A DNA stretch of 64,000 nucleotides from positions 124,001-188,000 of the forward strand of contig NZ_JAUSSN010000004.1 of the NCBI RefSeq assembly GCF_030812335.1. Direction: 5' to 3'. This DNA is from Pseudarthrobacter oxydans (GTDB lineage Bacteria; Actinomycetota; Actinomycetes; Actinomycetales; Micrococcaceae). The position numbers and the translations under genes were made by a program. This document shows, piece after piece, positions 7,169-14,739 of the stretch. The notes under the pieces are model-generated. The model did no database searches and was not told the DNA's origin. It saw nothing but the letters and a program-made list of their open reading frames with translations. Numbering within the stretch: position 1 is the stretch's first letter; each line of letters starts with the position of its first letter.

Positions 7169-8401
7169 ATGAGCACTGATTCTCCGGTTCCGCCCAACGT
7201 TTCGCCGAGCGCTCCGCCGAGCATTTCGAGGCGCGCCGCTACCCTCGCGTCCGTCCCGTCGCAGCAGCGGATCAACACCTTCCTCCGCGACTCGGTCTAC
7301 GCAAGGCGCCAGCACGTGCCGGGGATCTGCGACCTGGCCCTGGGCAACCCGCACCAGATGCCGCAGGCCGAATACGTCGAGGCCCTCGCGGACGCGCTGA
7401 CGCCCCGGAACGAGCGGTGGTTTGCCTACAAGACCAACGAGCCGGAGGCGCAGGCCGCGGCGGCGGCGTCCCTGCAGCGGCTGCTGGGGATGCCCTTCGA
7501 GCCGGCGGACATCCACCTCACGACGGGCGGCTTCACCGCGATCCCACTGGCGCTGAAGGCCGTCGCCGACCCCGGCGACGAGGTCATCTTCACCCTGCCG
7601 CCGTGGTTCTTCTACGAGCCGCTGGTGCTCGAGGCCGGGCTGGTGCCGGTGAAGATCCGCTGCGACGCCGAGACGTTCGACGTCGACCTGGCGGCTTTGG
7701 GGGCGGCCATCACGCCGCGGACCCGGGTGGTGATCGTCAACACGCCCAACAACCCGACCGGCCGGATCTACCCGCCCGAGCTGCTGAAGGACCTGGCGGC
7801 AATGCTGGAGGGGGCCTCGCGCAGCAACGGGCGGCGGGTCTACCTGCTTTCCGACGAGCCGTACAACCGGATCGTCTACGACGGCGCCCGGTTTCACAGC
7901 CCCGCCGAGTACTATCCGTACACGCTTCTGGCCTACTCGTACGGCAAGACCCATCTGGCGCCCGGGCAGCGGATCGGCTACCTGGCGCTGCCGTCCACTA
8001 TGCCGGACCGCGGCCCGCTGCGGGAGGCGATCACCGCCCTGCAGATGGCGCTGGGCTGGATCTACCCCAACGCCCTGCTGCAGTATGCGCTGCCGCGGCT
8101 GGAGCAGTTCTCGATCGACGTCGGGCAGCTGCAGCGCAAACGCGACCTGATGGTGGAGGCGCTGACCGGTATGGGGTACCAGGTCACGCGGCCGGAGGGG
8201 GCGTTCTACCTGTTCGTCCGCACCCCGGCCGACGACGACGAGCAGTTCACCGCCACACTCGCGGACCAGGACGTGTTCGTGCTGCCGGGCACCCTGTTCG
8301 AGACGCCGGGCTATTTCCGGATCTCACTCACCGCCTCCGAGGACATGATCGAGCGCGCGCTGCCGGTGTTCGCCGCGGCGATCCAGCGTTCGGCTGTGTG
8401 A
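7169..8401 (+). CDS. PLP-dependent aminotransferase, class I/II
   Basis: A 410-residue fold-type I aminotransferase. Visible features are the N-terminal substrate region with ALGNPH, the cofactor-binding NTPNNPTG segment, the SDEPYN motif that positions the PLP pyridine nitrogen, the Schiff-base lysine in YSYGKTHLAPGQRIGY, and the carboxylate-binding arginine region near PGYFRIS. A GAGGG box precedes the ATG by 7 bases. Amino-acid specificity cannot be read from the sequence. It stands alone except for the downstream DUF4259 gene 10 bases away, which need not be related. Confidence 0.88.
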   Translation: MSTDSPVPPNVSPSAPPSISRRAATLASVPSQQRINTFLRDSVYARRQHVPGICDLALGNPHQMPQAEYVEALADALTPRNERWFAYKTNEPEAQAAAAASLQRLLGMPFEPADIHLTTGGFTAIPLALKAVADPGDEVIFTLPPWFFYEPLVLEAGLVPVKIRCDAETFDVDLAALGAAITPRTRVVIVNTPNNPTGRIYPPELLKDLAAMLEGASRSNGRRVYLLSDEPYNRIVYDGARFHSPAEYYPYTLLAYSYGKTHLAPGQRIGYLALPSTMPDRGPLREAITALQMALGWIYPNALLQYALPRLEQFSIDVGQLQRKRDLMVEALTGMGYQVTRPEGAFYLFVRTPADDDEQFTATLADQDVFVLPGTLFETPGYFRISLTASEDMIERALPVFAAAIQRSAV

Positions 8402-8411
8402 TACTCGGCCC

Positions 8412-9188
8412 ATGGGGACTTGGGGACCGGCGATTTTCAGCAACGACACCGCTCCGGACGTCCGCGAGGACTTCCGCGATCTGGTGGCCCAGGGGGCCAC
8501 ACCGGCGGAATCCACGGATCAGATCCTGGCCGAATACGGCGTCGGAATGCCCGGGGACCCCGACAACAACGACCTGTGGCTGGGCCTGGCCGCAACGCAG
8601 CACAAGACCGGCCATGTTGTGCCCGAGGTGATTGATCGGGCCCTGGCCATCACTGAATCACCGCAGGAGCTTGAGCGTTGGGAGCCCGGGGACAGGAAAG
8701 CCCGGCTCCAGGCGCTGACCAAGCTGGGCGAGACGTTGCGGACGCCGCCTCCCCCACCCCGCAAGCTTCGACCCCGGTCCGTTGCCACCACTGATCTCCT
8801 GCTGGGCCAGCATCAGCTCTATAGCCACATCGAATCAGGGTCGCAGTTTCTCCTGCGCGTGGTCGGCTTCCATGAGGACAAGGGCGGGAGGTTTCCCGTT
8901 TACACCGTGCTCGACTGGGATGGCAGCGAATACGGTCTGGACCACCCGCAGGACATTCCGCCGCTGCGGCAGAGACCCGGCGCGAATCAGTTCCTGCCCG
9001 ACGTGCACCACTTCGGGCTATTGCTGTGCCCGCCCGGGCCCCGCAAGGAGCAGCTGCGGGACCTCGAGCCGAGGTTTGTGGGCGAAGCATTGCCCGTTCG
9101 GGAAAGGGGAATGACCGTCACAGCCTGGGCGTCCCTTCCCAAGCTTGTGATCGAGTACGCGGCTTCAGTTCCTCCCACGGTTCATTGA
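8412..9188 (+). CDS. DUF4259-like protein with an extra C-terminal domain
   Basis: The N-terminus (MGTWGPAIFSND, then DVREDFRDLVAQG and NNDLWLGLAATQHKTGHV) matches the DUF4259 pattern, in which a short helical domain begins with MGTWG and FxND. That domain covers about residues 1-115. After a proline-rich linker (PPPPPRK), residues about 130-258 form a second region that resembles a small beta-rich domain (SGSQFLLRVVGFHEDKG, YTVLDWDG). The ribosome binding site is weak, so translation may depend on the aminotransferase gene 10 bases upstream. Function unknown. Confidence 0.75.
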   Translation: MGTWGPAIFSNDTAPDVREDFRDLVAQGATPAESTDQILAEYGVGMPGDPDNNDLWLGLAATQHKTGHVVPEVIDRALAITESPQELERWEPGDRKARLQALTKLGETLRTPPPPPRKLRPRSVATTDLLLGQHQLYSHIESGSQFLLRVVGFHEDKGGRFPVYTVLDWDGSEYGLDHPQDIPPLRQRPGANQFLPDVHHFGLLLCPPGPRKEQLRDLEPRFVGEALPVRERGMTVTAWASLPKLVIEYAASVPPTVH

Positions 9189-9199
9189 CTCCGCCTCCG

Positions 9200-10414
9200 T
9201 CAGTAGTTGCGCCGGTGCTTCAGCCGCGGAATGGTGATGGCGAAGACCGTGGCGGCGGCGAAGCCGAGCACGCCGGTGGCGGCCACCCCGGCCCCGAGCG
9301 AGGCCACGGCGGTCACGGCTGAGAGCAGCACGGGCCCGCCGGTGGCCCCGGCGTCGGCCATGAACCGCCAGATGCCCAGGAACTGGCCGCGGCCGTTGTC
9401 GGGTGAGAAGTCGGCCCCCAGCGTCATGTTCAGGCCCGAGCTGATGCCGTTGCCGAAGCCGATCAGCAGCGCCGCGAGCAGCAGGCCCGCGAAGCCGGTG
9501 CTGAGCGGGATCAGCAGCAGGGCCGTGCCCATGATCAGGGTCGAGGGGATGGCCACCCACTGCCGGCCCTTGCGGTCCATCAGCTTGCCGGCCGGGTAGA
9601 ACACCAGCATGTCGATGGCGCCGGAGAGCCCGTAGATCAGCGAGGCCTGCGTCGCGTCCATCCCGAGATGCTCGGCCCAGAGCGGGATCACCACCTGCCG
9701 GGACGCGCGCAGCGCACTGAGCAGCAGCACCCCCAGGCCCACGGACAGGAACACCCCGGCGTGGGAGACGGCGACGCTGCGCAGCGTCGCCTGCGGGACC
9801 GGGACGCCGTCGTCCGGCGCGGGCTTGGCCACGAGGTCCGGGATGGTCACCGACAGGACCGCGGCGGCCGCCATGGCGACGACGCCCACCCAGTAGGCGC
9901 CGGTGATACCGGCGAACTGCATCACGGCGGCGCCGATGAAGGGGCCGATGAAGATGCCGATCCGGTTGACGCCGCCGAGCGTGGACAGCGCCCGGGCCCG
10001 GAGGATCACCGGCACCGCCTCGGTCAGGTACTTCTGCCGGGCCAGGCTGAAGACGCTCGCGGCCATGCCGACGACGAGCATCGCCGCGGCCAGCAGCCAG
10101 AGCCCGTCGGGCAGCAGCGGGGCCAGAGCCGCGGCGGCCAGGGCGACGGCGCTGGCCGCCGCGGCGCCGACGATGGCCCAGCGTTCGCCGAACTTCAGGG
10201 TGATGAGCGAGGCAGGCAGGTTGAAGAACCAGGAGCCGAGGCCGATCAGGGTGACCACCAGGGCGGCGACGGCGACCGAGGCGCCGAGGCCGCGGCCGGA
10301 CAGTGCCACCACGGGCAGGATGGCGCCCTCGCCGATGCTGAACAGCAGGGCCGGGCCGAACGCGGGGACGGCGATGCTGCGGAGGCTGAACGGCGCGGTC
10401 TGTGTGGTGCTCAT
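9200..10414 (-). CDS. Major facilitator superfamily exporter
   Basis: A 404-residue integral membrane protein with about 12 hydrophobic segments in two halves. The half-repeat loops carry DRKGRQW (second half, after TM8) and LKFGERWA (first half), matching MFS drug or metabolite exporters. The start is placed at 10414 because AGGA lies 8 bases upstream; an ATG three codons earlier lacks a good site. No regulator is adjacent, so the substrate is unknown. The gene faces the DUF4259 gene with an 11-base gap. Confidence 0.88.
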   Translation of the reverse strand: MSTTQTAPFSLRSIAVPAFGPALLFSIGEGAILPVVALSGRGLGASVAVAALVVTLIGLGSWFFNLPASLITLKFGERWAIVGAAAASAVALAAAALAPLLPDGLWLLAAAMLVVGMAASVFSLARQKYLTEAVPVILRARALSTLGGVNRIGIFIGPFIGAAVMQFAGITGAYWVGVVAMAAAAVLSVTIPDLVAKPAPDDGVPVPQATLRSVAVSHAGVFLSVGLGVLLLSALRASRQVVIPLWAEHLGMDATQASLIYGLSGAIDMLVFYPAGKLMDRKGRQWVAIPSTLIMGTALLLIPLSTGFAGLLLAALLIGFGNGISSGLNMTLGADFSPDNGRGQFLGIWRFMADAGATGGPVLLSAVTAVASLGAGVAATGVLGFAAATVFAITIPRLKHRRNY

Positions 10415-10517
10415 CCCCTTCATCCTAGGACGGGCGGCGCGCCGGGGACCTCAGGGCACTCGTGGTCAGCGAAAAGCATCGGTCATCCAGGAAGCTGAAT
10501 GACCCGAGTTGTTGGAC

Positions 10518-10664
10518 CTAGAACTGACGGGTCAGAGCGAGGTAAACAACTGTGAACGTTACGACAGCGAGGACAGCCAGCCCGGAAAGCTGCGCCAATC
10601 GCCAAGCACGTCGCCGCGCGGAACGAAGTTCCTCACGTGCATACAAGTCGGTGCTAGTGCTCAT
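10518..10664 (-). CDS. 48-residue single-pass membrane protein
   Basis: A short frame read on the minus strand from ATG at 10664 to TAG at 10518-10520. A strong GGGGAGA box sits 4 bases upstream of the start. The product has a charged N-terminus (STSTDLYAREELRSARRRAWR) and a hydrophobic segment of about 19 residues (roughly 26-44), so it is a type of small membrane protein with an N-terminal basic region inside. Upstream DNA (10760-10805) contains GAGTACCT and ACTACTT sequences resembling halves of the 17-bp motif. Function unknown. It would be missed by length cut-offs. Confidence 0.65.
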   Translation of the reverse strand: MSTSTDLYAREELRSARRRAWRLAQLSGLAVLAVVTFTVVYLALTRQF

Positions 10665-10862
10665 TTGATCTCCCCAGACTCAGCGTCACAGCCGTCGCCG
10701 GCTGCGCGGGCATCTCACCCACGCGACCAAGCGTGCAAGGTTGGGAATACGCGGGGACAGAGTGGTGAGTACCTGTCTTCGTATCAACGACTACTTGCTT
10801 CGTTGGGAGGACCAGCCCGAGCGGATTTCCTCGCACCCGAGGCCGACCCTTGCGTCAGGCAC

Positions 10863-11597
10863 TCAGGCCTCGAAGTGCGTGCGGACTTCCCCGCCGGTGA
10901 GGTTCCGGAGGACCTCGGCGGCGACGTCGCGGAGCTTCTGGTTCCGGTTGCTGGAGACCTTGGTGAGGATGCCCATGGCTTCTTCCTGGGAGCAGCGGTT
11001 CTGCGCCATGATGACGCCGCAGGCCAGATCGATAGAGGTGCGGTGCTCCATGGCGGCCTGGAGGTCCTCGGCCCGGGACTGCGCGGTGCCGATCCGGACG
11101 GCCAGGCGCAGGGAACGGCCGGCGAGGTCGGCGAAGCCGGCGGCCTCGGTGATGATGTCCTCGGTGAAGATCCCGGTGCCGGGGGCGAAGAAGTTCAGGG
11201 CGGCGGCCGCGTCCGGGCCAATTTCCAGGGGCACACCCAGGGTGCTGCGGCAGCCCTGGGCGGCGAGCTGCTGCTGGTAGGCGGGCCAGCGCGGGTCGGT
11301 GGCGACGTCGGCCAGCAAGATGACGGACTTGGTCCGCAGCGCCTCGATGCAGGGGCCTTCGCCGAGGCTTTGCTCGATGCGGTCCAGGATGACGGCCCGC
11401 GGGCTGCTCCCCGCCACCGTCATGGTCTTCCGCCGGCGCTGCAGCGTCACGCCGCATTCGATCTCGGCGCCAGCGGCGTGGCTGAGTGTGGCCGCCGAGA
11501 ATTCCGCGAGCTGGCCGAGGAAGTCCTCGACGTTCTCGGTTCCCATCAAGAGGTCCTGCAGTTGCAGGGCGGCTTCGTCCCCGGCGTTGTTGGTCAT
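10863..11597 (-). CDS. GAF-ANTAR RNA-binding regulator
   Basis: A 244-residue cytosolic regulator. A GAF sensor domain occupies about residues 25-165 (GEGPCIEALRTKSVILLADVATDPRWP is typical), and an ANTAR domain about 185-240 (helical, with IDLACGVIMAQNRCSQEEAMGIL). ANTAR domains bind paired hairpins in RNA and act by antitermination. The start was set at 11597; upstream codons in frame would overlap the promoter region of the divergent PqqD gene. No sensor kinase or hairpin pair is seen nearby, so its targets are unknown. Confidence 0.9.
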   Translation of the reverse strand: MTNNAGDEAALQLQDLLMGTENVEDFLGQLAEFSAATLSHAAGAEIECGVTLQRRRKTMTVAGSSPRAVILDRIEQSLGEGPCIEALRTKSVILLADVATDPRWPAYQQQLAAQGCRSTLGVPLEIGPDAAAALNFFAPGTGIFTEDIITEAAGFADLAGRSLRLAVRIGTAQSRAEDLQAAMEHRTSIDLACGVIMAQNRCSQEEAMGILTKVSSNRNQKLRDVAAEVLRNLTGGEVRTHFEA

Positions 11598-11712
11598 GCC
11601 TAAATCTAAGTCGGTCCCCGGCGCGAAACAACTTGCCGGCCGCGCGGTAGCATAAGCCTTGCGAAGGCCCCGCGTGATGCTGTACGGCCTCTCTAAAGTC
11701 GGTGGAGGTCTC

Positions 11713-12009
11713 ATGACGGAACGGGTGTGGCGCGTCAGTGCCGATGTGGCCTGTGTCCAGAGTCACGACGGCGGCCGGGTCGCCGTGCTGCATCTGGAGC
11801 AGGACGTGCCGGTCATCCTCGTGGGAACGGCCGCGTCCGTCTGGAACGCCCTGGACGGGACCAGGACCGAGACGGAGCTCATTGAGGAGCTTGCCCGTGC
11901 GTACGGTACCGATGCCTCCGTCATTAATGCTGATGTGATGGCCTTGATCCATTCGTTGAGCAACAGCCGAATGATCACTTTGTCTCCCCCTGATAAGGCT
12001 GCCAGCTAG
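11713..12009 (+). CDS. PqqD-like peptide-chaperone-family protein
   Basis: A 98-residue protein of the PqqD family: beta-rich N-terminal half (RVSADVACVQ, VAVLHLEQDVPVILVGTAASVWNALDG) and a helical C-terminal half (TETELIEELARAYG, DVMALIHSLSNSRMI). Family members bind precursor peptides (RiPP recognition element fold) or occur in polysaccharide loci of unclear role. The start at 11713 has GGAGG 6 bases upstream. The stop codon TAG overlaps the GTG start of the nucleotidyltransferase gene (TAGTG), so the two are translationally coupled. A second PqqD domain is fused to an HPr-kinase-like protein at 54162-55322. Confidence 0.8.
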   Translation: MTERVWRVSADVACVQSHDGGRVAVLHLEQDVPVILVGTAASVWNALDGTRTETELIEELARAYGTDASVINADVMALIHSLSNSRMITLSPPDKAAS

Positions 12010-12905
12010 TGGGCGCCGCCGAGACCCTGCAGCAGGACGAAGGCGTCCTCCTGGCCACAGCCCTCGTGGACCATGTCGCAGCATCAGCCGATCTCCCGGT
12101 GTTGTTCATCAAAGGCCCCGCGGCCACCATGATGGGGCTACGTGAACATCACGTCTCCGCGGACGTGGATGTCCTGGTCCGCCCGGAGGACCTAAACAGA
12201 ATGGTGGAACTCTTGGGCGCAAAAGGCTGGCTCGAACGGCCATCGGGCAGGGCGGTCGTCCGCGAGTACATGCACTCCCGGACCCTGTACCACCCGCACT
12301 GGAACTGCGACATCGACGTCCACGACCGATTTCCCGGGATGGAAGCCCCGGCCGGCAGTGCCTTTGACGCGCTGTGGCGCGACAGACAATTCCTGGTCAT
12401 GGCGGCCCGGAGCGTCCCCGTTCCTTCCCTCCCGGCAGCGGTGATCTTTCAGGCGCTCCACAGCCTCCGGGCCATGGACGATCCCCGTCATCAACGCGAG
12501 TATTCGGGCCTGTTCGAGCGGGTGGATGCGAGCCTGCATCATGACATCGTGGATCTCAGCGTGGAATTGCAGGCGACGGCGGCTCTGAAACCGTTCCTGG
12601 ACGGTCTGGGAACGACCGGTCTATTGATCCAGCAGGAAACCGTCAGCGAGGAGTGGCTCCACCGCACTTCTGTACAAGGTGTGGGGACGGCCTATCTGGT
12701 CGAGCTCATGGATAGTCCTTGGCTGGTCAAACCTCGAGTGCTCGCACGCGCGATCTTCCCCTCGCGGCAGAGCTTACGACACGACGACCTTTACCTTGAC
12801 GAGTCAATTAGCGGGATTCTCAGGGCCTATGTTTTGCGTTGGGCCCGCGGGCTGGCTAGCCTTCCAGCAGCAGCCCGGAGGACCCGAGCTACGCGGCGGC
12901 GGTAA
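12009..12905 (+). CDS. Nucleotidyltransferase-family protein (NTP_transf_5-like)
   Basis: A 298-residue protein with a minimal nucleotidyltransferase core near the N-terminus: FIKGPAATMMG (34-43) and SADVDVLVRPED (50-61), in which D52 and D54 are the likely metal ligands. The rest is helical. The same family sits beside HPr-kinase-like and PqqD-like genes in peptide-modifying and polysaccharide clusters. It begins with GTG inside the stop of the PqqD gene. Its substrate is unknown; it could transfer a nucleotide to a protein or a sugar, or act on a peptide. This context-based role is inference. Confidence 0.8.
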   Translation: MGAAETLQQDEGVLLATALVDHVAASADLPVLFIKGPAATMMGLREHHVSADVDVLVRPEDLNRMVELLGAKGWLERPSGRAVVREYMHSRTLYHPHWNCDIDVHDRFPGMEAPAGSAFDALWRDRQFLVMAARSVPVPSLPAAVIFQALHSLRAMDDPRHQREYSGLFERVDASLHHDIVDLSVELQATAALKPFLDGLGTTGLLIQQETVSEEWLHRTSVQGVGTAYLVELMDSPWLVKPRVLARAIFPSRQSLRHDDLYLDESISGILRAYVLRWARGLASLPAAARRTRATRRR

Positions 12906-12918
12906 CGCTGGATTCAAA

Positions 12919-13134
12919 TCACTTAGGGGAGCACCCTGGGCACCCTGAGCACGCTCCAGCCTCGGCTCTTCTTGGAATTACGGTCCTTGCTAAAGTGCTA
13001 ATGCCGATCGCAGGAAGCAATAAGAGACCGGCGGTGATGGATAAGCTGGTCCAACCCAAATTCTGGAGAATGTCACCGGCCCGACGCTCCGGCCGGGGAC
13101 CCCGCCGAGGACTGCTGTATACGAGATTCAACAT
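12919..13134 (-). CDS. Possible small membrane protein, weakly supported
   Basis: A 71-codon frame that begins at ATG 13134 on the minus strand, 32 bases downstream of the 17-bp motif. It has one hydrophobic stretch of about 20 residues (SITAGLLLLPAIGISTLA, near 32-50) between basic flanks, and three cysteines at the end. AAGG is the only ribosome-binding-like sequence and is too close to the start. It might be a real motif-controlled gene or chance coding. Confidence 0.25.
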   Translation of the reverse strand: MLNLVYSSPRRGPRPERRAGDILQNLGWTSLSITAGLLLLPAIGISTLARTVIPRRAEAGACSGCPGCSPK

Positions 13135-13165
13135 GCCTTGACACTAAGAGCCGACACACTCTGTA

Positions 13166-13182
13166 GCCCGAGTAGTAGGTAC
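13166..13182. promoter_or_regulatory. Candidate regulator site, copy 2 (17-bp repeat)
   Basis: GCCCGAGTAGTAGGTAC, identical over 17 bases to 6988-7004. It is followed by CCGAGTC and, about 18 bases on, GGTACTCG. It lies in a region between convergent genes, which is unusual for an operator unless an unannotated small transcript starts here. Confidence 0.45.
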
Positions 13183-13299
13183 CCGAGTCTGGACGACGCG
13201 GTACTCGCTGACTTCCTGTGTGACGTGCCTGCCCGCACACTGCGTTCGGCGCGGGCGCGGAGCGCTGTCGAACCACTTAGGTCCCTAACCGCGAAGGCT

Positions 13300-14616
13300 T
13301 TACTGGTACCCGTCCACGATGGCCGCGGCAATCTCCTTGTAGGCGCGCCGGGTTTCCGGACGCAACACATCGAGAGTGACCAGGTCACCGTCGGCCACAC
13401 CGCGGTCATGCGGTACGGCGATCAGCTGTCGGCAGATGCCGGAGAGGTGGTCCTCGATCGCGTCCTTGTCCACCCGCGAGGAGACCTCGTCCTTGTCGGT
13501 GATCACCACGATCGCGTTGCGCGCGAGGTCTTCATATCCGTGACCGGCCAGCCACTGCAGGGTGCTGCGGGCGCGCTTGGCGCCGCTGACGGCGTAGCCC
13601 GCCGCGATGATGAGGTTGTCGGCGGACTGCAGGATGCCGCTCATGGCGTTGTGGGTGACACCTGTCCCGCAGTCGGTCAGGGCCACAGAGTAATAGCCGG
13701 AGATGAGCTTGCGGATCCGCAGGTATTCCTCGGCGGTCAGCGAGTCCGAGACCTCGGGGTCCTGCTCACCAGCGATCAGGTGCAGCCGGCCGGCATGGTG
13801 CATGTACCGGGCCAGGGCGGTGAGCGAATGGATGGAGTCGACGTTCTTCAGCAGATCCGTGATGGTGCGCGGGCTCTGCTGCTGGTAGATGCCCTCGCCG
13901 AGGGCGCGCTCCACGAGGTCGCCGGAGTCCGGGTTCGCGTCGATCGCGCACGGCGGGTCCCCGCGGTATTCGGCCAGGGTCAGCCCGACGCCGACCGTTG
14001 TGGAGGTCTTGCCGATGCCGCCCTTGAGGCTCAGCACGGCGGTGTTGTAGCTGCCCTGGAGCTGGCGGGAGATGCGCCGGGCAAGGTCGTCTTCCTCGCG
14101 CTGCCGGGCGCTCGGGCCCAGGTTCAGGCCGCCGCCGGTCATCTTGTAGAGGGCGCCTCGGAAACCGCCGACGGGGCGGGGTTTCTGCTCGCGCACGAAG
14201 AGCCCGGGTGAGCTGATGAAATGCGGGGCGGGGGCGGCGAGGGCTGCTGCGCGGCTCCCGGCACGGCTGGATCGGGCCGGCATTGGCGGGACGGAGGGCG
14301 CAGCACCGGGGGCGGCTGGCACGTCCGCGTGCACAGGACCGGCAGCCGGCGGGACTGAGTCAATGGGAGGACGGGTATCAGCAGGGGCACGGGTCGGGGC
14401 CTGCGGGGCATCCGCTGCTGCTGCGGCTTCTGCCCAGGAGTTGCTGCGGACCGTACGCCCGGCTTCGCTGCCGACTTCGTTGGGCGTGATGATCGGCATG
14501 GTTCCTGTCCAGGCGTCGGACTCATCACCGCGGCGGCTGTAACGCCGGCGCCGGAGTTCCGGTTGCTCTGCGTCTACGTCGTCCTTGGCTGTGCTGTTGT
14601 CCACCGGTTCGGGCAT
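13300..14616 (-). CDS. EspI/MinD-like ATPase, orphan
   Basis: A 438-residue protein with a long disordered Pro/Ala-rich N-terminus (about 1-145), a conserved linker (RGALYKMTGGGLNLGPS, 153-169) typical of type VII secretion-associated EspI-like proteins, and a MinD/ParA-type ATPase domain with a deviant Walker A motif K198-GGIG-K203-T. The Walker A' acidic residue follows in CAIDANPDSGD. A GGGGGA box precedes the ATG at 14616. In mycobacteria relatives regulate ESX secretion, but no ESX gene (EccC, EsxA, PE/PPE) is present here. It may act in membrane positioning or secretion elsewhere in the genome. Confidence 0.82.
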   Translation of the reverse strand: MPEPVDNSTAKDDVDAEQPELRRRRYSRRGDESDAWTGTMPIITPNEVGSEAGRTVRSNSWAEAAAAADAPQAPTRAPADTRPPIDSVPPAAGPVHADVPAAPGAAPSVPPMPARSSRAGSRAAALAAPAPHFISSPGLFVREQKPRPVGGFRGALYKMTGGGLNLGPSARQREEDDLARRISRQLQGSYNTAVLSLKGGIGKTSTTVGVGLTLAEYRGDPPCAIDANPDSGDLVERALGEGIYQQQSPRTITDLLKNVDSIHSLTALARYMHHAGRLHLIAGEQDPEVSDSLTAEEYLRIRKLISGYYSVALTDCGTGVTHNAMSGILQSADNLIIAAGYAVSGAKRARSTLQWLAGHGYEDLARNAIVVITDKDEVSSRVDKDAIEDHLSGICRQLIAVPHDRGVADGDLVTLDVLRPETRRAYKEIAAAIVDGYQ

Positions 14617-14739
14617 AGTTGTCCCCCTGGGACTCACAGCGCAGGCCGCTGCGGTGCTCGTTTGAATTGTTCCAACAGCAATTCTAGGCGCAGACACCGT
14701 GGTCAGCGGACCATCGGGCATCCGAGCACGGTGGTCTGG

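Larger units (their letters stand above)
12906..13299. other. Intergenic region between convergent genes
   Basis: Nearly 400 bases separate the nucleotidyltransferase and EspI-like genes, which point toward each other. Apart from the weak small frame (12919-13134) and the repeated motif (13166-13182), nothing was recognised. A further GGTACTCG lies at 13200-13207, matching the end of motif copy 1. Confidence 0.5.
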
